From: a virus
Direction: 5' to 3' (one strand)
Virus record (IMG/VR): IMGVR_UViG_3300030106_007792
Span: 16,380-66,494 of that record
Length of the DNA: 50,115 nt
Below are positions 16,487-24,746 of this stretch, piece by piece. The position numbers were made by a program, and so were the translations under genes. A model generated the notes under the pieces. It was not told where the DNA came from. It worked only from the letters and a program-made list of their open reading frames with translations, and did no database searches. How positions within the stretch are numbered: the stretch's first letter is position 1; every line of letters starts with the position of its first letter.

Positions 16487-16923
16487 CATTTGTTCGAAAT
16501 AAGCTCTTTTTCTGTTAAAATAATGAAAGAACCTCCTATTTTTTTACAATATTCTCTAGCTGCAGACCATTTTGCTTGATTTATAACAAACGCTCGTTGC
16601 TCATAAATTAAATGCTTTTTCTTTTTATATTTAACTGTAGGTGGTTTTGTTTGTTTTGAAGGTTTAATTTCAACGAGATATTTTTTTGTTACAGTACCTT
16701 CTTTAATTTCAATATAATTATCAACGTAATATCTATGTACTCTATGATCTATAGGACTTGTATAAGGTATAACAACATTTTCACTACCCCATTTAATTAC
16801 GTTAGGGTTATCATCACAAAAACGGAAAAATTTTAACTCTAAACCAGAGCGGTATATTGCTTTGCTACCAATAAACTTATGTATATTTTTAGGTATAAAG
16901 GTACCTTGACGCCATTTATTCAT
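16486..16923 (-). CDS. 4: Head completion protein gp4-like (TnsA/nuclease-like fold)
   Basis: 145 residues from the ATG at 16923, which overlaps the gp13 stop as ATGA; a GTG one codon upstream is also possible. The family pattern is clear: GTFIPKN...KFIGSKAIYRSGLELKFFRFCD, then WGSENVVIPYTSPID-x-x-VHRYYVD and YLVEIKPSKQTKPP. The E...D...ExK arrangement resembles the TnsA/PD-(D/E)XK nuclease fold known for T4 gp4 (gp50), which acts when packaged heads are finished before tail joining. Size agrees with T4 gp4 (~150 aa). Confidence 0.85.
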   Translation of the reverse strand: MNKWRQGTFIPKNIHKFIGSKAIYRSGLELKFFRFCDDNPNVIKWGSENVVIPYTSPIDHRVHRYYVDNYIEIKEGTVTKKYLVEIKPSKQTKPPTVKYKKKKHLIYEQRAFVINQAKWSAAREYCKKIGGSFIILTEKELISNK

Positions 16924-18116
16924 CACCCAACAAAGAACATTGGAGGGTCATTATCACCTAGACCAGGTGAAGCGCCTTGGAGCAATTCTCCTTCAAGTTC
17001 AGTTTTTCGTTGTAAACCTTCTTGGAGCATATCGTAATTTAATGCCCCACCACCTAATAATTGTACATTGCCAAATTTACCCCTGACACGTCCTATAGTT
17101 ATTTGTGATAAAGCTAATGCATATTCATATATCCATTGCTCCATAATAACATCTCTAATTGCTCTTTCTAAATAACAAGATATTACTCCGTAAAATCGAT
17201 TACCATCAGGTTGTGGGTACATTTGCATATACTGAGTACGTGAATCAAATTTTACATCACGTCTTGTTGCTAACATTTTTTCTCGGGTGTCCATCCACTC
17301 CTTTAAGGTATACCATGATACAAGATCAAATCCATAATTACCTAATGCATAACTAAAATAGGTTTGTTGCGCTAGGGTCTGTTCGAGAGTAAATAACGTG
17401 TTAATACCGGTATTTGAACCTTCCTCAAAATCAGATACATCGATTACCTTACGGTAGTCCATAATATCATAATCAAAAACATTTTGATAAAATATAGCAT
17501 CGGATGCAGATCCTTGAAAAGTAAGAGTGTTTTTCTGAGTTTGTTTAAAGTGTGCAGTTAGGCTTTGATTGAAAGAAGAAATTTGTGAAAATAAAGCATG
17601 GTCAAATAATTCTAACTCTTTAATACCCGGGCTCGTACCACTCATTTCATACGAAAATGTTGAAGATAGTTCAACTGAACTAGAAAACACACTACCACTT
17701 AAAGTTGAAGTTGCAACAAAAAGCGTTTCACCAAACGCACTAGTGTAGGGAGATCTAGATCCATAAAATTCAGGGCCAGGTCCTATTGGATTATTACCAG
17801 CTGTTAATTTTCTATTTGTATCTAAATCAGTATTTGCTAATGTATAAAGTAAATCTAAACGTATTCCTTTATTCTCTTCATACATTCTGGAATCAAATAT
17901 TAAAAACTCTTGCGTATAACCAGCATATTTTGTAAAATATTCAACTGCGATTTGTATATTTTCTCTAAGTTGATCGGTATGAATTTCTAATGAAACTAAA
18001 GGGAATCCTAAAGATCTTTTAATCCTATCACCTAATCTATCATATGTTTCTATTTTAGAGTTTAAGTTTGTTGAGAGAAAAGCCGAAAGGGGCTGAATTG
18101 TACATGCAAGTGCCAT
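16923..18116 (-). CDS. 13: Neck protein gp13-like
   Basis: 397 residues, longer than T4 gp13 (~309). Both ends match the family. The N-terminal RLGDRIKRSLGFPLVSLEIH followed by TDQL-x-x-x-IQ-x-AVEYF corresponds to the T4 gp13 opening. The C-terminal WIYEYALALSQITIGRVRGK followed by LLGGG, Q-x-K-x-ELEGEL and DPPMFFVG corresponds to the gp13 ending (PGGVTIDG...DPPFGILVG). The extra ~90 residues lie centrally (about 100-220). gp13 and gp14 form the neck that closes the head and joins the tail. It starts 5 nt from one half of a palindromic late promoter shared with the divergent gene at 18147. Confidence 0.8.
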   Translation of the reverse strand: MALACTIQPLSAFLSTNLNSKIETYDRLGDRIKRSLGFPLVSLEIHTDQLRENIQIAVEYFTKYAGYTQEFLIFDSRMYEENKGIRLDLLYTLANTDLDTNRKLTAGNNPIGPGPEFYGSRSPYTSAFGETLFVATSTLSGSVFSSSVELSSTFSYEMSGTSPGIKELELFDHALFSQISSFNQSLTAHFKQTQKNTLTFQGSASDAIFYQNVFDYDIMDYRKVIDVSDFEEGSNTGINTLFTLEQTLAQQTYFSYALGNYGFDLVSWYTLKEWMDTREKMLATRRDVKFDSRTQYMQMYPQPDGNRFYGVISCYLERAIRDVIMEQWIYEYALALSQITIGRVRGKFGNVQLLGGGALNYDMLQEGLQRKTELEGELLQGASPGLGDNDPPMFFVG

Positions 18117-18120
18117 AAAA

Positions 18121-18142
18121 TTATTTATTCGCGAATAAATAA
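18121..18142. promoter_or_regulatory. Palindromic bidirectional late promoter
   Basis: A perfect 22-bp palindrome with half-site TTATTTATTCG. It places an AATAAATA late box on each strand, and each box is exactly 5 nt from the ATG of the divergent genes at 18116 (minus, gp13) and 18147 (plus). Confidence 0.8.
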
Positions 18143-18146
18143 ATAT

Positions 18147-18566
18147 ATGGCGACATCACCACCTAAAAGTAATCAGCAAGACACAAGCACGTATTATAAC
18201 CAAAATCAGTGTTTTTCCTTTTCAAGACATGTTCCTACATCGATAGTACAGCTATCTGGGCAAGATCCAAATGCACCTGCTCCTTTTGGTAGTAATACAA
18301 ATACAGCACCTGCAGTTGCAGTTAAAGTAGGTCAGCCGTGTTCAGAGGTTGTTATATATAATACTACTGGAGGAGTTTTAGAAATTTTTGTAGATACAAG
18401 TGGTAATTACGGAACGGTAAGAGCAGACCATGTAATTCAAATACCTAATAACCACGAGACTGTAGTGAGAGGTCTTACAAATGTTAATCAAGTATCAGCA
18501 AAAGCAGGCAGCGCGGGTATAGTACATTATAGAACACAATTCTTTAGCAGTAACCCTGTTAGGTAG
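18147..18566 (+). CDS. Late beta-rich protein, probably virion-associated
   Basis: 139 residues, not recognised. A Ser/Pro/Gln-rich N-terminus of ~30 residues is followed by alternating hydrophobic strands (AVAVKVGQPCSEVVIYNTTG, LEIFVDTSG, HVIQIPNNHETVVRGLTN), consistent with a small beta-sandwich. It is the only plus-strand gene among minus-strand head and tail genes. It starts from the palindromic late promoter and its stop overlaps the 3' end of the portal gene by 8 bp. Late expression and location suggest a decoration, neck or whisker-type protein; this is inference. Confidence 0.55.
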   Translation: MATSPPKSNQQDTSTYYNQNQCFSFSRHVPTSIVQLSGQDPNAPAPFGSNTNTAPAVAVKVGQPCSEVVIYNTTGGVLEIFVDTSGNYGTVRADHVIQIPNNHETVVRGLTNVNQVSAKAGSAGIVHYRTQFFSSNPVR

Positions 18567-20373
18567 GTTCTTCTGTTTCTACTGTATCAACTTCAGCTTC
18601 TACATCAACCTCCTCTGGTGCATCTACATCAGCTGGTCCTCCACCAAATTCTGGTATACCACCAGAGCCTCCTCCGCCTACCCCAGCTCCTTCACCTCCG
18701 ACAGCTGCTTCGCCCTCGGCTAGCTCACCTGCCAATGCTTGTTCTTTCCAAGCAGGCCCGGCTGCAGTAATTTGTGATATCTCCCATTGTAACTCAGCAT
18801 CTTTTCTTAAAAACTCTCTATTAGCAAGTATGTCTTTATCACGCCAACCGAGATATTTCTTTTGCGCGTAAGTAGCAGATACAAATTCGTTTGAAGCTAA
18901 ATTATTATAATTATTAGACTTTAACTCTAGTCTTTGATTTTCTCTTAATTCGTAAAAATTAGTCGGAACATTAAAATCGATTTCAATATTTTGTTCATTA
19001 AGTTCTAATTTTTCAAATATACCCATTAGGGTTAAGTGTGTAATATAACCTTTTTTGAGACCAGCAGCAAACCTTTGCTGTTGTCTCATAATAAATCTAG
19101 CAAACTTTAATTCTTCACGTAATATCGTTGATCCATCAGCTGAAGCTTGATCGTTTGGATCTAATCTCATTGAAGGTACTTTAAGAGCTCTATAAAGTTT
19201 CTTAATGAAATACATTAAGTCTGAAAGCTCCCCCAAATTAGCACCACCGGCTAACTGAGATACAGTAGTTCCTTCAGATCCTTGACGTCTAGCGAACCAA
19301 AATGCATCAAGCATTGATTGTGGATTAAATTTTTTAACAACATCATTTTGATCAATATCAAATGTTTTTCTAGACCAGTAATTTTGAATTAACTTGCGTA
19401 AATATGCTTCTGCTTTTGGCGGAGCCATGTTACCAACATCAACATTAAAAACTAATCTTTCAGGAGCTCTAACTAAACGATAAATTACAATTGCATCTTC
19501 AATTAAAGATAATTGTCTGTAAGGTCGTCTAGCATTTTCTAAAAATGGAATTACAAAGTTTTTTGTTTCGTTATATACACCAGAGTTTACATACATTATC
19601 TGGTTTTGATCCATTGGTATAAATTCAATCTTTTCAACCTTCTCAGGGTGCTCAGGACTAAAAATAGGCTTTCTATAAATATAACCTTTAACAAGCATAT
19701 TTTGTATGTTATTGTAAACAGGATCTATAATCTCTGCTGGTAAATTTATCACCCCGAGTACACCATCCTTAACATACCCTTCATGAATAATTTGCTCAAA
19801 AAAGACTTCACCTTCAACCATTAACTGTCTAAAGTATTGCCACCCTCTATTCTTTAAATCGTAGTATTCTATATATCTATGAAATTGCTTTTCAAGTTCT
19901 TCTTTTTCATCAATTGTTAAATCTATATCTTTTAACTGTAACTTTGTAATCCAACCAGATTCATCTGGGTTAATTGTCTCATCACATATTTCATCTAAAG
20001 CATCAGATACTTCAGAGTAAGCAGCCATTATTCTATAGTCTCTCAATCTACCTGCTTTATCGTCTTGTATGTTTGCATACATGACATCACCAAAAGAAGA
20101 ATCTTTTGCAAAGTCTCCAATAGGTATATTGTTAAAGGGGTTAGAAGAAGATACAGAAGATTTTGCAAGAGCTTCAGCTCTTCTCATACCTGCTTTTGCA
20201 AAAAATTTATACTTTGGATTTAATGCATCATTTTCTCCACGCCCGTCAGTTGCGTATGGTAATCTGTTTTGTATGTATTGAACTAAGTTTCTACCGAAAG
20301 TCGAAGCACGACCGTCGTTGGTTACATATGAACGATTTTGATTTGGGCTAGTTGATGGTCCTTGTCCTGGCAT
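18559..20373 (-). CDS. 20: Portal vertex protein gp20
   Basis: 604 residues, close to T4 gp20 (524) with an added Gly/Glu/Val-rich C-terminal tail. Diagnostic segments are YRIMAAYSEVSDALDEICDE followed by INPDES near residue 130, GEVFFEQIIHEGY near 190, and VIYRLVRAPERLVFNVDVGN followed by PP-x-KAEAYL near 300, which is the region used for marine g20 surveys. The next motif is LRxEExKFxRFIxRQQxRF near 430. It forms the dodecameric packaging portal. It has a late box 8 nt upstream and follows gp15. Confidence 0.97.
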   Translation of the reverse strand: MPGQGPSTSPNQNRSYVTNDGRASTFGRNLVQYIQNRLPYATDGRGENDALNPKYKFFAKAGMRRAEALAKSSVSSSNPFNNIPIGDFAKDSSFGDVMYANIQDDKAGRLRDYRIMAAYSEVSDALDEICDETINPDESGWITKLQLKDIDLTIDEKEELEKQFHRYIEYYDLKNRGWQYFRQLMVEGEVFFEQIIHEGYVKDGVLGVINLPAEIIDPVYNNIQNMLVKGYIYRKPIFSPEHPEKVEKIEFIPMDQNQIMYVNSGVYNETKNFVIPFLENARRPYRQLSLIEDAIVIYRLVRAPERLVFNVDVGNMAPPKAEAYLRKLIQNYWSRKTFDIDQNDVVKKFNPQSMLDAFWFARRQGSEGTTVSQLAGGANLGELSDLMYFIKKLYRALKVPSMRLDPNDQASADGSTILREELKFARFIMRQQQRFAAGLKKGYITHLTLMGIFEKLELNEQNIEIDFNVPTNFYELRENQRLELKSNNYNNLASNEFVSATYAQKKYLGWRDKDILANREFLRKDAELQWEISQITAAGPAWKEQALAGELAEGEAAVGGEGAGVGGGGSGGIPEFGGGPADVDAPEEVDVEAEVDTVETEEPT

Positions 20374-20381
20374 CTTGTATA

Positions 20382-20389
20382 TATTTATG
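20382..20389 (-). promoter_or_regulatory. Late promoter box CATAAATA for gp20
   Basis: The minus strand reads CATAAATA followed by 8 nt and the ATG at 20373. The box overlaps the last codons of gp15. Confidence 0.65.
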
Positions 20390-21587
20390 TTATGTTAAGG
20401 ATAGAGCTAGTGGCTGGATAAGAAGAACCCCATCCAGCTTCATTAGCTGTTACGAAAGTAAAATTACCGGCAGCGCTTAATGTTGATGTAGGTAAGAAAA
20501 TATTTAATATGTTATCGTTAACAACCTCATAAAACGATTCACCAAGCTTATATCCGCTAATTGTAGCTGACTTTGCAGAAGTAATTTGTTGATAATTTGA
20601 ATAAAAAGGATTGTTTGGTATTGGGCCCCCCATATCAGTAGCGCTTAAGAAGAACTCATTATTATAATTAAATCTCTTACCATACAGTATGAAGTTATTA
20701 GGATGTGAAGAAAGAAGATCTACTGTTGTTTGATAAAGCTGTGTAAATGTACCAGTTGTTGTGTAGTATAAATTAGTTATTTCGGGTATAGCTGAAATTG
20801 TAACAGTTTCAGAATATGCATCTGGTATACCTGTATCATAACTTGATAGCGCTCCATATTCTTGTTGTGTATAAGTTGTGTTGCTTACAACTTCATTATT
20901 ATCAAGGGGTGAATAAATTCTGTTTGCAAGATTTACAGCTAAGAAGTTATTATCTATTTTATAGATATTACCCGATGTATCTTTTTGCTCTGGAAACAAC
21001 CAACCTTTGATAGTAAATGTTGTATCAACGGTAATTCTAAATTTATCACTATATGTAGTATCTGTCGGTGTTGTGTAAGATAAATTACCATCCCACAACA
21101 CTTCACTTCTTATTTCTTGATCATACCCTGCTCCAAAATCTTCTGGTACTTTCCATGAAAGAATAATATAGGGATTATTATACGGTACAAAATTAGATAT
21201 AATTTGATCTACATCTTGCATATACCTACCAAGTATTGACATATTAATCTCTAAATTAACAGGTACAGGCATTAAAAAATTTGCAGATGATTTAGGGTCA
21301 TCTTGATTCTGTGCAGGTATATATGTTGGAGCTAGTTTATTAAATACTCTGTCGTTATCTCGAGATATACTCGTTAAATTAATTGCTACAACCGGTAGGG
21401 TTAAGTTTTGAGCCTTGTTTACAATATCATACATGACCCGTTGTTTGGGTGCAAATACATATCTAACTTCAATGTTACTCTTTTTTTCTCTATTTTTATT
21501 ATATCTACTAATAACCGTATCATCAAACGCTGCAATAAATTGCGTTAAAAGATTTTTAATTTCAAAATGAAATGCTCGGTTCTTCAT
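20385..21587 (-). CDS. 15: Tail sheath stabiliser / tail terminator gp15-like
   Basis: 400 residues; T4 gp15 has 272. The gp15 pattern is visible: IEVRYVFAPKQRVMYDIVNK, LTLPVVAINLTSISRDND, then PVPVNLEINMSILGRYMQDV followed by DQIISNFVPYNNPYI, and finally FRITVDTTFTIKGWLFPE. The last two blocks align with T4 gp15 (...YELSIFTRYEDDMFQIVEQIL... and ...LTFEVNGWMYP). The extra ~150 C-terminal residues have no obvious match. gp15 caps the tail tube and sheath and docks to the neck. The late box lies 11 nt from the start, and gp20 is immediately downstream. Confidence 0.75.
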   Translation of the reverse strand: MKNRAFHFEIKNLLTQFIAAFDDTVISRYNKNREKKSNIEVRYVFAPKQRVMYDIVNKAQNLTLPVVAINLTSISRDNDRVFNKLAPTYIPAQNQDDPKSSANFLMPVPVNLEINMSILGRYMQDVDQIISNFVPYNNPYIILSWKVPEDFGAGYDQEIRSEVLWDGNLSYTTPTDTTYSDKFRITVDTTFTIKGWLFPEQKDTSGNIYKIDNNFLAVNLANRIYSPLDNNEVVSNTTYTQQEYGALSSYDTGIPDAYSETVTISAIPEITNLYYTTTGTFTQLYQTTVDLLSSHPNNFILYGKRFNYNNEFFLSATDMGGPIPNNPFYSNYQQITSAKSATISGYKLGESFYEVVNDNILNIFLPTSTLSAAGNFTFVTANEAGWGSSYPATSSILNIT

Positions 21588-21598
21588 ATGTACTTATA

Positions 21599-21606
21599 TA
21601 TTTATT
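21599..21606 (-). promoter_or_regulatory. Late promoter box AATAAATA for gp15
   Basis: The minus strand reads AATAAATA, then 11 nt, then the ATG at 21587. The box overlaps the last base pairs of the helicase gene. Confidence 0.6.
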
Positions 21607-23245
21607 ACAAAAACCTATCGATGAAATATTTCGGTAACTTATGCTTGTTTTTTACAACACTTTCAACAATAGCACCATCTAATATATAGGTTGTACAATA
21701 GTCTTTTTTTGACCGAACACCACGTCCGCATGATTGAATTAATGAGCATAGCATTTTGTTTGAATACCAATCAAAATCATCATTCATAAGTCTATCAATT
21801 CTTTTATCTTTTGTTGGTAAGTATGGTGCTTTAACAATAATTTGAAAGCGCGCTAAATCATCTTTTAAATCGACACCATGTGACATAGAAGGTGATATTA
21901 ATACTGTTGGTTTATTATTATATAAATGTTGTTCTAATAGTTCTTCATTACGTACACCAGGCTCTCTAATTAAAAATCTTGAACCATTTATTTTATTTGC
22001 CAGAAAAGATGTAATCGTATTATTATGTGTATGTATTATACCTTTATCATCTTTATGATGCTCACAAATTTGTTTTATTTGATCTACTACTTTCGGTAAG
22101 CTACGTTTTAAGTTATGATAGTTTAACTTAACTTTTGTATTGCAATATATAGGTGAATCTTTAGCATTAAAAGATGATTCAGCTTCAACATATTTAAACT
22201 TATCTATACCTAAACTCTTGCAAAAGTTTTTAGGATCAATAATAGTAGCAGACATTAATATAACTTTATCAGCATATCTAAATAAGTGGCTAGAAAGATT
22301 ATTTACCTTTAACGGCATAAACGTTATACCTTCTTTATTTGTTTCAAAAAGATATTCACTTTCATTCCATGTTTCAATAATTAAAGAAAGTTTAGAGTGT
22401 AAATTTCGTAAACTAACTATTTGTCTTCTAATCTCAACTAAGAATTTTTTATTATTAGAGTTGTTACTATTATTAATTGTATCACGAACTTCTTCTATTT
22501 TATCACTTAAATCTAATAATAGATTGTTAATCCACTTGACAACATTGGAATTATTTTTTGAATAAAACGGTCTTACTAATATATCCATCTTACTCAACAT
22601 TTCGAAGTTAATAGTACAAGAAAACTCTTTTACTAATTGATCTTCTAATTCTGCAGCTTCATCACAAATTAAATATTGTCGTTTCTTTACATGATTGGGT
22701 AAAGAAAAAAACATATTATAATTTAAAGCTGCAAATCGATTTATTAAAGCATCTCTCCTATCATTATGATACGGACATTTATGCCTTCTTCTATGATCTT
22801 CTAATATATTTTTAGGCATAATTAACGATTCCATCTCAACGTCAATATCTCTATCAATTGTGCTGATGTAATTACTCTTACCTTTAAGAATAGTAGTACC
22901 TTTAAATAAGCTCTTATATTGATCTTGTAAAGCCTTAGTTATCGTTAGTGCAAAACATCCTGCTGTAGCTTGCTCCATACATTCATCTTCGTGTGTAAAA
23001 AACCCTGTTTGATCAATTTTAAACGCTGTATATGAGGTTATTAAATCTTTAAAATCTTCAGATGGTTCGCTTGAATCATTCGCAAGAGTTTTTGATATAA
23101 AGCTTTTACCTGAACCGGTTGGAGCATTACACACAACAAACTTATGACCATCTTTAAAAGCTTGATCAATATTTTTTAAAAGCTTTACCTGAGAAGAGTT
23201 TGGAGTATAACCCTCTGGAAATTTTTCTAACAGACCACCTACCAC
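21605..23245 (-). CDS. DinG/Rad3-type superfamily 2 helicase
   Basis: 546 residues. Walker A is NAPTGSGKS (residues ~40-48), the DEAH-type motif II is CDEAAELEDQ (~194-203), motif III is MSATI near residue 340, and motif VI is QSCGRGVRSKKD near 510. The order and the QSCGRGVRS signature fit the DinG/XPD group of 5'-3' helicases. Between motifs I and II there are Cys89, Cys97 and Cys157 (in HKCPYH), one fewer than the four cysteines that normally hold the Fe-S cluster. The start codon is GTG at 23245; a sigma70-like promoter lies just upstream. A role in phage replication or recombination is likely; the exact step is unknown. Confidence 0.8.
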   Translation of the reverse strand: MVGGLLEKFPEGYTPNSSQVKLLKNIDQAFKDGHKFVVCNAPTGSGKSFISKTLANDSSEPSEDFKDLITSYTAFKIDQTGFFTHEDECMEQATAGCFALTITKALQDQYKSLFKGTTILKGKSNYISTIDRDIDVEMESLIMPKNILEDHRRRHKCPYHNDRRDALINRFAALNYNMFFSLPNHVKKRQYLICDEAAELEDQLVKEFSCTINFEMLSKMDILVRPFYSKNNSNVVKWINNLLLDLSDKIEEVRDTINNSNNSNNKKFLVEIRRQIVSLRNLHSKLSLIIETWNESEYLFETNKEGITFMPLKVNNLSSHLFRYADKVILMSATIIDPKNFCKSLGIDKFKYVEAESSFNAKDSPIYCNTKVKLNYHNLKRSLPKVVDQIKQICEHHKDDKGIIHTHNNTITSFLANKINGSRFLIREPGVRNEELLEQHLYNNKPTVLISPSMSHGVDLKDDLARFQIIVKAPYLPTKDKRIDRLMNDDFDWYSNKMLCSLIQSCGRGVRSKKDYCTTYILDGAIVESVVKNKHKLPKYFIDRFL

Positions 23246-23250
23246 ACTTA

Positions 23251-23278
23251 ATTATACAATACCTTCATCAGAAGGCAA
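23251..23278 (-). promoter_or_regulatory. Possible sigma70-like promoter for the helicase
   Basis: The minus strand has TTGCCT (23278-23273), a 16-bp spacer, TATAAT (23256-23251), then 5 nt to the GTG start at 23245. It lies within the end of the upstream gene, so it could be coincidental. Confidence 0.4.
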
Positions 23279-23602
23279 TATATACACTAAGTTATCATAT
23301 AATTTAGACTTTGAAGAGCTATCTAAAAATTTTGCTCGAGTTAATTGTCTCACTGGTATAAAAGAGCTTAGGTGGTAGTTAAGAATTGCTGTTGTTTCAT
23401 CCCAATCCAATTTATATGGATACGGAATCTCATATGATTTTATTGAGTCTTTATATTCCAGGGTGAAATTAATATAGTATTGTTTAATTTGAAAGATTTT
23501 AAGCTTACCACGTTTTAACACTTTTTTATCCGTTTTTATTATTATATTCTGTAATAAGAACGGTTTTAAAAAATCTGTTACTTTTTCTAAGCTTACATTC
23601 AT
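23252..23602 (-). CDS. Hypothetical protein, 116 aa
   Basis: Not recognised. A basic N-terminal half rich in Lys and Ile (residues ~17-45) is followed by YEIPYPYKLDWDETTAILNY and a short acidic end. No motif or membrane segment is apparent. The ATG overlaps the stop of the upstream gene (ATGA), so the pair is co-translated, and it sits just before the helicase gene. Confidence 0.55.
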   Translation of the reverse strand: MNVSLEKVTDFLKPFLLQNIIIKTDKKVLKRGKLKIFQIKQYYINFTLEYKDSIKSYEIPYPYKLDWDETTAILNYHLSSFIPVRQLTRAKFLDSSSKSKLYDNLVYILPSDEGIV

Positions 23603-23976
23603 GAATTCATAAAATTAAATTTCTGCTCTGGAGACATTGGATATAAATTTTCATTAAAATAAATCCAAAAATCATCGTTTGCGGGTATTTTTTGTATTAA
23701 GTCACATTGGTTCATATTAATGTTTCGGTAGTCTTGCATTAATATATCCCAAGCAACAGCTAAATTATCCGGACCGAGGTATGCTTTCGGAGGGCCTTTT
23801 GGTGGAAAATAATTTAAAGAAACTCTTCCATTAACAGAGTTTAATAAAGATAGAGATTTTGTGCAAATCATTCTCCTCGTAGCGGCTTGACCCTTTTTAA
23901 TTATTCTACGTGGGAATCTTATTTCACAAACATTATCCAAAAGAATTGAATCAAGAGCTGCTTTCTGTATTAACAT
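23599..23976 (-). CDS. Small SH3-like (DUF2693-type) phage protein
   Basis: 125 residues from ATG 23976; a TTG 21 bp further upstream also keeps the frame open but is less likely. The segment CTKSLSLLNSVNGRVSLNYF, then PKGPPKAY, LAVAWDILMQDYRNI and PANDDFWIYFNE-x-LYPMS, resembles small conserved proteins of T4-like marine phages described as SH3-like beta-barrels. The function is unknown. It overlaps the gp31-like gene by 26 bp and the next gene by 4 bp. Confidence 0.55.
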   Translation of the reverse strand: MLIQKAALDSILLDNVCEIRFPRRIIKKGQAATRRMICTKSLSLLNSVNGRVSLNYFPPKGPPKAYLGPDNLAVAWDILMQDYRNINMNQCDLIQKIPANDDFWIYFNENLYPMSPEQKFNFMNS

Positions 23977-24367
23977 CTTGTAATTTACAAATACCAAACA
24001 TCCTCTCTTCGTTTAAAAATATACCTTTTTTAATCTTACCCTTGCCCTCTATTAAAACACCTGAAATAGTTACTCCCATATTATTTGGAAAAATAACTAT
24101 ATCACCTTCTTTGGTATATTTTACATCAGGACCTGCTAAAATTACTTTTCCTTTTCGCCAAGCTTTTGTTAATGCGTTAGTTGGTACTAAAATACCATTA
24201 CGTTCTACCTCACCTTGTTCTGTTTCATCTACATATTCTATAAGAAGAATATCATCAAAAATAAAACTTAACTCATAATCATCTATTCCAAAATCACCTT
24301 TATCAGGATCAGATAAATCAATTAAACTTCTAGTAGGTGCCAAATTATCTATGCTAGCTGTCGCCAT
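23951..24367 (-). CDS. 31: GroES-like co-chaperonin gp31
   Basis: 138 residues. After a ~35-residue N-terminal extension comes a GroES fold: FDDILLIEYVDETEQGEVER followed by NGILVPTNA (roof and mobile-loop region), KAWRKGKVILAGPDVKYTKE followed by GDIVIFPNNMG, and C-terminal strands. In T4, gp31 replaces GroES so that host GroEL can fold the large gp23 capsid protein. Its late box, 5 nt from the ATG, fits expression together with gp23. It lies downstream of a gp62-like gene. Assignment as gp31 versus a host-derived GroES rests on length and synteny. Confidence 0.75.
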   Translation of the reverse strand: MATASIDNLAPTRSLIDLSDPDKGDFGIDDYELSFIFDDILLIEYVDETEQGEVERNGILVPTNALTKAWRKGKVILAGPDVKYTKEGDIVIFPNNMGVTISGVLIEGKGKIKKGIFLNEERMFGICKLQDVNTESSS

Positions 24368-24371
24368 ATAG

Positions 24372-24746
24372 CTATTTAGCTAACTTTTTATTTAATTCAA
24401 CATATTGTAATAATTCACGCTTTGATATATTTTTATTCTTAGCAATTATACTGATATCAACTTCTTCTTCTTTATCCTTCTTCTTCTTTTTAATATAGTT
24501 AATTCTTTTCCATTTTAAACGTGGAATGAGATAATAATACATTCTATATGCTTGTTGTTTATCTTCAAAAATAGTACTAAATTTATTTAGCGTTTCATTT
24601 GTAAAAACACACATATCATTATTATAGAATGATAACCACCTATTAAATAGAAAAGGAATAAAGTTTTGTTCTCCTTCAGTGTCTAAAACACCTGCATCAT
24701 CTTTTCTAGAATAAAATAATTTATTTTGTAATTTAAAAAAGTTCAT
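24372..24746 (-). CDS. 62: Sliding-clamp loader small subunit gp62-like
   Basis: 124 residues. The pattern F-x-PFL-x-NRWLSF-x-x-D-x-x-x-x-x-NE near residues 28-52, followed by Y-x-x-LIPRLKWKRINYIKKKKK near 70-90 and a short helical C-terminus, matches the gp62 family of T4-like cyanophages (NR-x-LS...ANE...K-K-x-RF-x-W). T4 gp62 is longer (187). gp62 forms the clamp loader with gp44, which is not in this window. The ATG overlaps the stop of the nucleotidyltransferase gene by one base. Confidence 0.6.
   Translation of the reverse strand: MNFFKLQNKLFYSRKDDAGVLDTEGEQNFIPFLFNRWLSFYNNDMCVFTNETLNKFSTIFEDKQQAYRMYYYLIPRLKWKRINYIKKKKKDKEEEVDISIIAKNKNISKRELLQYVELNKKLAK
24373..24380 (-). promoter_or_regulatory. 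Late promoter box GCTAAATA for gp31
   Basis: The minus strand reads GCTAAATA, GCTAT, ATG (24367): spacer 5 nt. The box overlaps the stop of the gp62-like gene, embedding the promoter in the upstream coding end. Confidence 0.7.
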
